A stretch of 64,000 bases of DNA from Verpa conica. Its lineage: Eukaryota; Ascomycota; Pezizomycetes; Pezizales; Morchellaceae. The stretch spans positions 1,116,001 through 1,180,000 of the forward strand of contig JAUFSD010000025.1 in NCBI GenBank assembly GCA_033030425.1, given 5' to 3'. The translations under genes were made by a program, and so were the position numbers. Of this stretch, positions 11,280 to 22,212 are shown piece by piece (the stretch's first letter is position 1; each line of letters starts with the position of its first letter). Under the pieces are notes generated by a model. That model was not told where the DNA came from. It did not search any database and saw only the letters and a list, made by a program, of their open reading frames with translations.

Positions 11280-13473
11280 ATGCCTTCTCCTGACAAGCAG
11301 TCTATAACAGTCGTTGACACCCCCGAACCGCAAGCGAAACGACAGAGGAGGGACGACGTCACATATACCAGAAGTCTTTTATCTCTTGAACGGGCTATAT
11401 CGCCTCCCCCTCTCCGTCGGGAGCCTTCTCCTGCTACAGCCTGCCTGGTTTCACCTATAAATATTCCCAGCGGAGATATCTTCGCAGATGCATATCGTAG
11501 GGACAAGAACACTAGTGAGGGAACAAAGGATCCCATTAGTCACCCAGTCTTTATCGACCTTACCGGAGAGGAACCAGGAGTTTCTGATGATTCTGGTCAT
11601 AAATCAAACCTGATAGAGGAATTGGATTCGCCTAAATTAGGCCAAGCGAAATTATTACCGTCTCCTTTCCAGCTTACGTCTATAAGAAACCTTCCAGCAT
11701 CAGAGAATATCGATACCGTTGGAATTAAGGACATACTAGGGGATGTTATGATTAAGGAGGCGTGGATCTTCAATTTTCTTATAGACCTCGATTGGGTGAT
11801 GTAAGGGCACAATCTAGTTTTGGAGGTGTCTACCATAGCGTTACTTGGTCGTCTTTGAATCCTCTCTAGCTGAGGTCATTGGATGGGGGTTTCGGATGGT
11901 CTACACCTTTTATCATCAGGAGGATTTTATGGGCTTCTTTAGTGAGTATCAGCTAATAGTGGTGTGTTCAGGGATCAGTTTGATCCGGATATTAAAAATA
12001 TGGTTGATGTCAAGATTGTACACGGGAGCTGGAGAAATGAAGATAGTAATAGAATTAGACTTGAGGTTTGCCAATCCGAATTTACCACTAAGCTCATTTG
12101 GCTAACAAGATTCCCTAGGAGCAAAGTAAAAACTTCAAAAACGCAAAGGTTATCTGTGCCTATATGCCAGAGCCTTTTGGAACTCATCATACCAAGATGG
12201 TTGTTTTATTTAGACACGACAAACTAGCGCAGTATGTATCAAAGTTTACCGAGAAACTACAAAACGTTATTGAAATAAGACGTTTCTACGTAACTAATTA
12301 TTCGTGTCGTGTAGGATCATTATTCACACTTCTAATATGATTGAGTTTGACTGGACGGATATGACACAAGCAGTGTGGCGCTCGCCACTTCTACCACTGA
12401 TATCGGTTCAAAAAAATAAAAGTATCCTAATGCCACAAAGAATTGGACAATCCTTCAAAGATGATCTATTGGAGTACTTTACAATGTACGGTGAGAATCG
12501 TACAGGCAGCCTAGTCGAAGGCTTGAAAAGATACTCATTCGATGGTATCAAAGCTATGTTCATTGCTAGTGTGCCAGGGAGATTTCACGTTGATGGTAGA
12601 GGGGCTGGAGAGAGATGGGGTTGGATGGGGCTGAAAAGAATTATGGGTAATATTCCATTGCGCAATGACCTACAGGGACAGAAGGAAGATAGTCAAGGGA
12701 AGATAGTAGTGCAAGTATCCTCAATTGCGACGTTGGGACCGACGAACATCTGGCTTTCCCCGGTTCTTTTCAAAGCACTATCGGCGTCTAGAAGCACTGC
12801 GCAATTTTCACCACCTTCTGCGGCGAAGAAACCTAAACTTTCAATCATTTTTCCAACAGCAGAGGAGGTGCGTAATTCCATAAACGGCTATAGCTCCGGT
12901 GTAGCAATTCATATGAAAATCCGATCAAAGGCGCAGCAAAAACAACTCAGCTACTTACGCCCCTTTTTATGTCATTGGGATTCTTCATTGGTTCAATCTG
13001 CCACGCAATCATCCTCTTCTACCGTCACAACACCTCATATTCTATCTGGGCGCGCACGAGCTGCGCCACATATCAAAACATATATCCGTTTTACTGATCA
13101 GGAATGTTCAAAGATTGAGTGGGCCATGCTGACTTCAGCAAATCTCTCCACCCAGGCATGGGGGAGTAGTCTTGGAAACTCGTCAGGCAGGTTGATGGGA
13201 CAAGGAGAGGGCGAAGTTAGAATTTGTAGCTATGAGGCTGGCGTTGTTGTGTACCCGGAGCTTTTCAGAGACGCTGAAGAGGACGTGGAAATCGTCCCTG
13301 TGTTTAAAAAGGATATGCCAGATGCGGATGATACAAAAGGTGGCAAAGTCATAGGATTAAGGATGCCTTATGATATCCCAATTAGAGCTTATGGAGAAAA
13401 TGATTTGCCCTGGTGTACGAACATGAGCTATGAGGAGCTGGACTGGAGGGGTCAGAGCTGGGGAGGAAATTGA
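11280..13473 (+). CDS. TDP1: Tyrosyl-DNA phosphodiesterase 1
   Basis: Four exons: 11280-11800, 11972-12065, 12119-12231 and 12315-13473, about 628 residues. A basic, disordered N-terminus (QAKRQRRDD) precedes the two-lobed phospholipase-D fold. The first catalytic HxK motif is in GTHHTKMVVLFRHDKLAQ and the second in PHIKTYIRFTDQEC. The latter is followed by the conserved LTSANLSTQAWG, with the Asn and Ser that complete the active site. Other family blocks are FDPDIKNMVDVKIVHGSW, NMIEFDWTDMTQAVW and MPYDIPIRAYGENDLPW. The enzyme hydrolyses 3'-phosphotyrosyl links left by trapped topoisomerase I in the nucleus. Both HxK motifs are intact, so it should be active. The second intron uses a non-consensus GTTTGC donor but restores a perfect family sequence. 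Confidence 0.95.
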
Positions 13474-15193
13474 GGGTATGAGTGGCCTTCCGGTAGGTCT
13501 GACTTTGCTAAAGTATACATGGCTTGTTCCTGGGTTTTCTTCAGGTTCAAGCGTTAGTATATCACAAGAACATGAAATCGGTGTTAGGCGTGGCGAAGCT
13601 AGAGAATTTTGAGTCATTAATCTTCTACTGGGGCTTTGGCTATATTGTATTTATTTATATATAATAATTTTATTCTAAAGAATAGAAGAAAAAGCTCAAG
13701 TGATGACCGGTGAACTTGGGTGTACTTTAAGCGGCTTATTTCCGGTTTTCGGCCCTTGGTTTTTAAAAACCGTTTATTATATAATTCGCTATAGGTACAA
13801 GTTACATGCACTAGTTATATGCTCCTTTAGATATTGCCAAGTGTTGCCAATATTAATTAATTTTGCCACGGGTCCAACAACGGCAATAAAGTGGTTTATC
13901 GTGACCAACAATAGCACAATCATGACACTTGACCAAGTACCATCTAGCGCGCTGGTTTTCATGGCTAAAGGAACTCCCAAACTATACTTCCCTGATACAA
14001 AACCAGTCTTATCCTGGTATCAGATATTCAAGATCTACACCTGCCGTTCATCCGAAATTTGACCCCGAAGATGTCGAGCACATGGTGTAGTAGTGAACTT
14101 GCTCGGCAGATATAAACCAGTTAGTTCATGGCTGAAACGTCGCTTATACTGAACCGCTGATATTGATAAAGTGTAGCTAACGGGGGGTGGGGGAGACTCA
14201 TGGTTGCCTTACTTGTCCTCTCTGGGGGGGAAATGAGTATGTACTGACCGGTCGGAGAATCTTTGAGACGCCATTACCTACCTACGAGGGGATTTACTGC
14301 TCATGATCCACACGTGGCAAGCAAGAAGAACCGGAAAAGTACCCTTTAGTAGCGGGCATTTGGTTTCGTCGTTTGATTGATTATTTGTTTTGGTTGGTTT
14401 GTCTTGGTTCATTTCTGCACTTTGATTATTTGGGTTTCTTTGCATCTGCCTAACTTTGATAGGCTGCATTTCATGGATTCGGAATAGCCCTATTGAAAGG
14501 CACGGTAGATACATAGTTGGAATATTCTAGGTACCGCACTGCATGTGCGGTAAGTGGTGTGCATAAGCATGGAATAAGTTCGCTCGCCCTGAAGAACAAA
14601 ATGCTGGCATGGTATGTGTATATACATAGACGGATTAGTCACCTCACCATCTTCATGGCTAGCCTATTCCTGATCGTATCGGGTGATGAGAGTGGTCTAT
14701 CAGTAGCTGGTTACGCGTAGGCCACTGGACTGATAAGGTGATGCCCATGTGCGTGTGAATAGTATCTTGATTGGAGACAGCTCAGGTACTAAATCAATCG
14801 TATATATTTAACTCGGTAATTAATATTCTCCGATACTCCAACTCGATTTAAATTTGACTAGACCTTCTTAGGCGCTCTATTCTAAACATAGAAGGATACA
14901 TCAGTGATACCCATCGTGTTGTCACCCTTCTTTAAAGGAATTTCATTACTTGACTATCGATCCGTTACTGGGAGAGGCGCTTCAGTGGCGGTGGCTCAAA
15001 CAAGGCAGAATCGTAGCTTATATGACTAATGGAGGATATAGCCACACTAGTTTCACCGGCATAATAGTTAATCTATCGAAACGTGCTTTTTAACTACTAG
15101 CCCAAATAGATGAGTCGAATCAACGATCTTGAATATTCGAGTCTTACGATTGTAGCAATACATATCGATCTAACTAGTTACATGTGATTACAC
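13474..15193. other. Intergenic region
   Basis: This is the convergent 3' flanks of the TDP1 and aldo-keto reductase genes. Several open frames of 60-120 codons have no motif, splice logic or codon pattern supporting them. Nothing else is recognised. Confidence 0.5.
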
Positions 15194-16378
15194 TTATTCC
15201 TTTTTCCAGTTCTCAGAAACCCACTTCTGTGCCGCCGCTTTGATGTAGGCATCGTCATGCTCCTCGAACATGTCGAAACCCCACTCAACAGGGTCGTTAT
15301 ACCGTTGATTCCTGTCCAATGCCTCGAGTTTCGCAAACGCCTCATCTGAGAGTTCAAATTCTAAAAAGCCAACATATAAAAATTAGTATCATGCGTTGGA
15401 CAAATTCAGACTTTTTTGGGGGGACAGAGAGAGAGAGGGGCACGAACGTTCGAAGTTTGATTCGATACGTGATTTTGTCACACTCTTAGGAACAACACTA
15501 GTCCCCCGTTTCACCGCCCAAGCGATCAAAACCTGAGCTGTATCTTTTCCAGTCTCCTTTGCAATCTGCTTTACCGCCTCATCATCGATGACCCTAGCCT
15601 TCCCGTAGATGTTGTTGCCAAGAGGGCTGTATGCGGTGATGTGGATTCCCTTCTCGGTGAGGAATTTCTTCAATTCGGGCTGTTGAAGGAACGGGTGTGC
15701 CTCGATCTGGTTGACGGCGGGAACGACCTTGGCGGTTTTAAGGAGATCTGTGAGACGGCGGATATTGAAGTTGGAAACCCCAATAGCCTTGACTTTCCCG
15801 GTGGCTAGGAGCTTTTCTAGCGCCGCCCAGGTGTCGGCGATTGGGATATCCGCGAGTGCGAACTCGCCGGTCTCGGTGTGGGGGAATTGTTCATCGCCGG
15901 GTCTGAACACGATTGGCCAATGGATCTGTTATAATTAGTTTCAGTAGTAGTAGACCTGGTAATTGCTTTTGTGTCTCTGATTTTTTACCAGGTAAAGATC
16001 TAAGTAGTCTGTTTGGAGCTTCTTCAATGACTCGTCAAGCGCGCCTTCGACGTCTTCTGGTGCGCGCTTGTTGTTCCATAGCTTGCTTGTTAAGAAGATG
16101 TCGGATCGTGGAACGCCGGATTTCTTGATTCCTCGACCAACTTCCTCCTCGTTGTTATAAATGGCAGCAGCATCGCTAGATCGAGCTGTCAGGGGGGGGG
16201 AAACTCTCTCATAAGCTATATATGGTGTTGAGCGTTAAACTTACATATGGCGATACCCAGCTTTTAACGCTATTTCTACCGCTTGCTCGACTTCATTAGG
16301 CTTTGAAAGCCAAGTTCCCAAACCAACCGCGGGGATCTTGGCGCCGGTGTTCAAGGTGTAAGTCTTTCCGAGAGACAT
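15194..16378 (-). CDS. Aldo-keto reductase (NADPH-dependent)
   Basis: Four exons: 16378-16245, 16175-15989, 15925-15448 and 15360-15194, giving 321 residues, a normal AKR length. The catalytic tetrad is visible: Asp in GYRHIDAAA, Tyr in [10 protein letters not shown], Lys in FLTSKLWN and His in LYLIHWPI. The family signatures [30 protein letters not shown] and the C-terminal [13 protein letters not shown] (NADPH phosphate binding) are present. The enzyme reduces aldehydes or ketones in a TIM-barrel fold, probably in the cytosol. An in-frame ATG at 16492 would add 38 residues rich in Arg and Ser with no acidic residues, which resembles a mitochondrial presequence. Starting at 16378 ([16 protein letters not shown]) gives the standard N-terminus. 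Substrate cannot be told from sequence. Confidence 0.93.
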
Positions 16379-16492
16379 GATTGTAGTTGCAAAGGCTCTG
16401 TTTTGGAGGTGATTTTTCTGACAGAAGAATGTTCTTGAAGATGAATAGATTGAAGGACGCAAGGTACGATAGATGATTGATGAGACAAGCAT

Positions 16493-18780
16493 TCACTGTA
16501 TTCTTTTTAAATGTGGGATTCTTTTTTATTTCTGTGGGCACCTCGAGCGTTGATATAACCGCGGGGTCAAATGACGATATTAGCCGGTAGACCGAATTCG
16601 CGAAAATCTCGGTGATGACTTAGACCGACGGTCGCGGGGAATCTTTGTGGTGGGGCCAAAAAAAGAGGGGGAAGGAGTATGAGCTTTTTTTCCCCCTTCC
16701 GATGAGGGATGAGATGTTCCAGGGTTATTCTACGGCTTTAGGTCGGGGATTTTCTCTATGTCTTGGTGACGTTATTCTAAATCTCGGGAGCTTTCTGGTG
16801 TAATGATATTCCAGCACCGAGCTTCACTGCCATCGTGAGAGTTATTGCCTCAAGATTGAGGCAAAAAAAAGCACCGTGTAGTCGGGACTTTTAGGGATTC
16901 GGTTGTTCGATGATGAACCTCGAGTTTCTAGAACCGAAAGTTATAGTGGTGTATAGCAGCTTCTCGTATGCCAAGCTTTTCACGATGTCTTATATATAAC
17001 TCCATGGTCGTGTAGCTTTTGCTGGTGAATCCGAATATCACTTTCCAGTGCAGAAAAGGGCCATCCCGATACTACCTGCTCATAAGGGTAGAAAGCTTCA
17101 AGTAAAGTTGGTACCATCTAAACGAATGTAGCGTTCCTTAATTATCAACGTTAGCTTCTACCCCAATTGATCAAAGACTCGGATTGGACTGTTGAATAAA
17201 GATATCTGTGAACTCGATACATACCCATGTTTGTCCAGCCTCAATCTTGGACGTTGAAATAAAGTATGGGGATCCAGAAGCGCCTTGACTTGGTTAGGTA
17301 GTTAACTACCGGTACTGGAGCCAGCTGTGTTCCAGGTACCGGTTGGCCCCATAGCTCTAGACCGAAACGGTTTAAACATGCAGGTATTTCATGATTTTCA
17401 TGATGAGTAAGGGTACGTTCGTATACCGGTGTGTTATTGACCTCGAGGCCCTTAGTGGCATGAGTACGACAATGCCCCCAACACTTTAGGTAGCAATATA
17501 CGCTGAAGCTTCCATTTAGGATATAGTGCTAGCTTCTTGGGAATATACGCTGTAGTTAGTCAGGCTTGCCAAGGAGTGTCAGGAGATTGGTGATTCAGCC
17601 TTAGGTTCTCCCATGAACGGGCACTGAATTTGTATTCTCAACGGCCGGTAGTACCGTACGGTAGTGGGATGGCGTACACGATGCAGCTCGGTAAGTTCCT
17701 CCACATCATTTAGGGGATTATATCATATACATACCTCCGCCTAACTTTATATCATAAATTAAGGTACGGGGACTATATGACTACTCGTCGAAAGATAAGA
17801 TCTAGCGACTAACTGTGTATACGGTTTAGTGCAAGAGGGCGGACCAAAAGGCCCAACCTACATGCAATCACGTTGAGGCATTTACGGACATGACTTTTTA
17901 GTACTTACTCAGCATACCTCTTCCGTACTTTGTGCTACTATGTATATACGAGTACATACATAAAATATTCTCCAGATCCGATTTCCCGGCGGGTGCTCCT
18001 TGAATTCCAAGACATGTCAAGAACGGCCCTAGGTCCGCGTACATACAAAAGGAGCCTACTCAGGTAAAGTCTCGTAATTACGAATTCTGTATTGGGGTTC
18101 GATAACGTACTAACACCATGCGGTCTCAGCCCGGCTTGGTTCGTTACTCTACTTGTGTATGTACGCGTGGATATTTCGATAATATATATGGGGTTGCACA
18201 CTGCGAACCAATAATGTCGTACATGGCGGTGGTTGGGTACACAATCAGTGTCGTACGGGAGGGGGGGTTCGCAATCTGACTATCGATCGGGTGAGACTGT
18301 GGGAAGTAGAATGCCGGGGTTAATTATGACTGGTGTCTATGACCGTGAAATTGTAACGTTGGAACTCCCATTCGTTAACGCCCCAATAAAATCAGGGCGA
18401 GGAAAAGAAGAAAAAAAAGAGACACTTTAGACTCTCGGGAAACTCAAATTGAATATATTTACCCGAGAACTTTGTTGCATGTTTACGTTATTGTAAGTGA
18501 GTTTCAGCCTTGTTCACGTCACCTCATTAGAGTTTGTATTATAGAAGTTACTGCTCTATTTTCTTGATCCAGTCCCTGGTACATATGAAACTTTATAAGG
18601 GTTGGTTCTTTAAAGAAAAGCGCTTAAGAAATAGATAAAGAAAATATATATATACACTACATAGCTCGATGCAGGAGTCGCTCATTGTTTAGCCTCCACT
18701 TACAACCTAGTAAACCTTTTATAGTAAATACATAATACATGAATAAGCCTGATCATCCTCTAATTATAATCAGGTCGATC
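16493..18780. other. Intergenic region of about 2.3 kb
   Basis: No supportable gene. The stretch from 17280 to 17700 has several short GGTACC/ACCGGT palindromes (for example near 17310 and 17335) but no repeat structure I can delimit. Open frames at 17938-18201 and 18233-18430 show no family motif. Confidence 0.45.
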
Positions 18781-21111
18781 TTACGGCTTCAGTGGCGTAT
18801 CCTGCTCATGGAGCTCGAGCCCATCATCATCATCTGAGTCGTGGTCGCCCGGGACAACCTAATACCAATTAGCCCTGTGACTTTTTCACCGTAGAGAGTC
18901 AGGATACCTACCCAGTTGAAGAACACAGCCTCGTATATTTGTACTCCGTCGCGAACAATCGGGAATCTTTTAACGTTGAGAACCCTCTTCGAATACATCG
19001 GATAAAGGTGGGCAAATCCAACCCAATAGACCACGCCGAACGAGATGAGTGAAACCGTTACTGTAGGATAGACGAAGAAATCCATGTGCTTGAGAATGAG
19101 AGTCTTGAACTCTCGTGGTGGCGGCAACCATGCAACGCACATAATAAACAAATTGACCAATGCGTAAAGAAGCGCCCAAATCCAACTCCCAAACGGCTTG
19201 AACCCCCGGTCTTTTTTCCAGGACGAACCGGGTTTGAAATGGAGGTATATCAAACCTACGGCTAGGAAGAAACCAACCCAGACGTGGATCGCGTATGAGT
19301 GGAGTAAGAGCAGGAATAGATAGGCGTCGGTGGTCTTGGGTGAGAGAACGAGGATGAAGGAGAATAACCAGTGGAGACATAGTGCTGCAACTGGGGTGTT
19401 CTCTTCTCTATAGCCGGTAGCAGAACCGAAAAATGCATTTCTCACTGCGCTGAATGGTGTTTGCATGTCGCTTGCAATGATTCGGGAAAAGGGAAGGACT
19501 CCTTCCTTTGCAATCTCTTGTTTAACTAGTTGCGCCGGGAGTTAGTATCCTTATAGGGCTAAAAAATAGAGATTTCTTCCCAGATTCTTACCTCTAGAAG
19601 CAATGAAAGTCACGACAATAATATTTCCGAAGCTAGAAAAGGCAAGAAACGAAGCGATTGCAGCTGTGGCGTCTTCAAGATTGCCGTAATTAAGAGTCTA
19701 GCACCATGTCAATAGCTGATTGTTTTAGCCATGAGTTTGGGAATATACCATCATAAAGAACTTGAGCGCAAATTGACCATCCTCCGCTATAAATGTGCCC
19801 CTAGGCACAACTAGAAACTGATTCGTTCAGCATCCTCAAGTCACTCATATGAGGGGGTATGAACTTACATATATTATATTTACTAGAATATAAAACATAG
19901 TGATTAATCCGAAAGATAGCATCGAGGCCCACTTATACGTCCTTTTTGGGCGATCGATTTCGCTGAGGATCTAGTACCAGTCAGTGACCAGTGGGCTTTA
20001 GATTCTGAGGATTAACCACTCACGTAGTTTGCGTTCTCAAAACCTCCATAGGCAAAAATGACCAATAACAATGACTGCGAGTATCCATAGATTTCCCCCT
20101 GCATAGGAGATGGTGGGCAATGATCCTCTGCTGTACCGTTCACGACGCTGTTGACAAAAGAACAGTTGATATTAAGATTGTACGTTGGCGACCCGCCCTT
20201 TGCGCTGTAGACAATCCCAGCGATGATAAAGACCGTAAGTAGCAGGCACTTGATTGTCGCGAAAAGATTATTAACCCAGATACCTGCCGCACGCCAGGAT
20301 CCATGTAGTAGGCATGCGCCGGTCACAGCAGCTACGGCAATGCCCTTAACATGCCATTGATCTATGTCGTCCTCGGCGACTCCCCGCGCTCGTAGCACAT
20401 ACTGGCCGAAGGATATAGCGTTTCCTGCAGTGTTCCCCAGGACGATAAAGACTACTCCGTAGACGCATGTTGTCAGGTACCGAGGGGTTTTGTATACATA
20501 TTCAAGCTGTAGAATCTGTCAGAACCGCGCGACGCAAACTCCCGAGAGATAGACTGACGTAGTTCTTTTCTCCTCCTGATCTTGGTACTGCTTTGGTCTC
20601 GCCGTCTTGTGTGTATCGCGGTATTGAAAGCCCAAATTCCATGTAAACCATCAGTCCGGCGAAACTGATGATAGCGCCCGCTGCCCAGATTAGAAGGGAA
20701 GTGCCGGGATTTCCGGTTGCCTGGAGGAGTTAGCAATGCATAATCAAAACTACTACAAACTCCAACTCTCTCTCTCAAAGATTGAGACTTCTTGGTCACG
20801 TAGGTTTAGTGAAAGCTGGAAATTACCTTAAGTATAGTCGCGGGCGTAGAAAATATGCCGGTACCTTGAACTAATTAGCACTACTCGGTAGATATGATGG
20901 TAGATTCAAAAATCCACCACAAAAGCAAAGAAATTGACTCACCAATGATTCTATTGAGAATCATACAACAGGTAGAGAACAAACCAAGCTTCTGGCTGGT
21001 TATGGTGCTTGTGGTAACGGCATTCGGGTCTCTTGATGCTTCGTCGAGGATTTCTCTGTCTTCCTGGTCGAGAGGCTCCAGGTCCCATTGGTGAGGTTTT
21101 TGTTCCGTCAT
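18781..21111 (-). CDS. High-affinity methionine permease-like transporter (LAT/APC family)
   Basis: This is a multiexon gene. It begins MTEQKPHQWDLEPLDQEDRE at 21111 and ends in an acidic tail (HDSDDDDGLELHEQDTP) at 18781. Exon 1 (21111-20943) joins a 38-nt exon (20864-20827) to give the transport motif IIGTGIFSTPATILK of TM1. Later exons give LLIWAAGAIISFAGLMVY, PRSGGEKNYLEYVYKTPRYL, VLGNTAGNAISFGQYVLRAR, LLVIFAYGGFENANY and ILSEIDRPKRTYKWASM, then the last hydrophobic helices and an FPIVRDGVQIYE block. About 12 membrane spans fit the APC fold. The PRSGGEKNYL block and the overall layout match the fungal methionine-permease (MUP1-like) branch, which imports methionine or cysteine at the plasma membrane. 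Substrate is inferred from the family. Confidence 0.85.
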
Positions 21112-22212
21112 AATTTCTCGACTATCGCGCAAGATGGTATAAGACTGGGGGGGGGGGAATGAATTTAGTGCAAAACCCAGTATAATCTGGGAGCCGTTGG
21201 CTAGATGTACTCCATGTGCTCTTCGGGGGAGCTACCAGGGTTGAAATATTTCGTCCAGCCTCCGTAGCACCAGTTTGGTTACACTGCAGAACTGTTCGGG
21301 ATTATTTGCATAGCCTCCTTGTACTTATCAAAGAGTACTCATGATCGGACGACGTTTTGAGAATAGATGCGCCCATTAACTGTCACAAACCCATGAAGCA
21401 CAGACCCCAGGCTGTCTTAAAGCGTTACCCGATTACGAAGAGAGGGGGGGGGATTGTTGGTGTTGGCTCATGCTTGGTCCCGACTCGTATGTAGAGTATG
21501 GGCTCCTGATTACTAGGTAGAGTCCACCCTACTGTGTATATATTTACTTGGTATAGAAAAAAGCCCTTCGCTTGCAAGAATTTGCCCAGAAGAACTACAC
21601 TTGGGCTATGCATACTACCATTAATTAAAGTGATACAGATGGGTAAATACAATCGCAACTATGTAAGTAGACATACTGAGACATGCGACGGTACCAAGAG
21701 ATTTTATGAGCCTCAAAAAACGATGAATGGGGGGTAGACGCACTGGGATAACTCCCACTGCAAAAAAGAAAGTCTGTGGCTTTTTGTGCTTTTGTGCGGG
21801 GCAACGCGTGCCTATCTGGTGGTTATTCCCCTTGACGCATCATGGGGGGTATCTCGAGAGGCCAATCCTAGGCAGCCATTTGGTCTGGGCATGGAGCCAC
21901 AAGGATAGGCGAATGCAAATTATGGCTGTCACCCAGTGTTCCGAAGAAGAGACACAGCCCCTATCACGGTTAGTCTAATCGCCGTCCTTGACTCGTTATT
22001 ATCCTGAAGGGATATATGTACTCTGTGCATCCATCTCCAAGGCTGACAGCTTAGACATTACCCAATTGCCAAAGTGATACCCATACGACCGGATTCTCGT
22101 TACTTAACTCCCAGCACCAACGGACGCCTCTTCAAGGAAGAGGACTGCCCAGGAACCTAGAAAGATTGGCCCCACGATTAACTACTGTTTGCTCTGGCTA
22201 CACACCAACTTC
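21112..22212. other. Intergenic region between divergent permease and orphan gene
   Basis: About 1.1 kb with several G-runs (for example 21148-21157 and 21444-21451) and no supportable gene. It should contain both promoters. Confidence 0.5.

Noticed and set aside
16178..16193. A 16-nt sequence (tagatcgagctgtcag) shared with 63558-63573
   Set aside because: One shared 16-mer in 64 kb is close to chance expectation and nothing flanks it in common.
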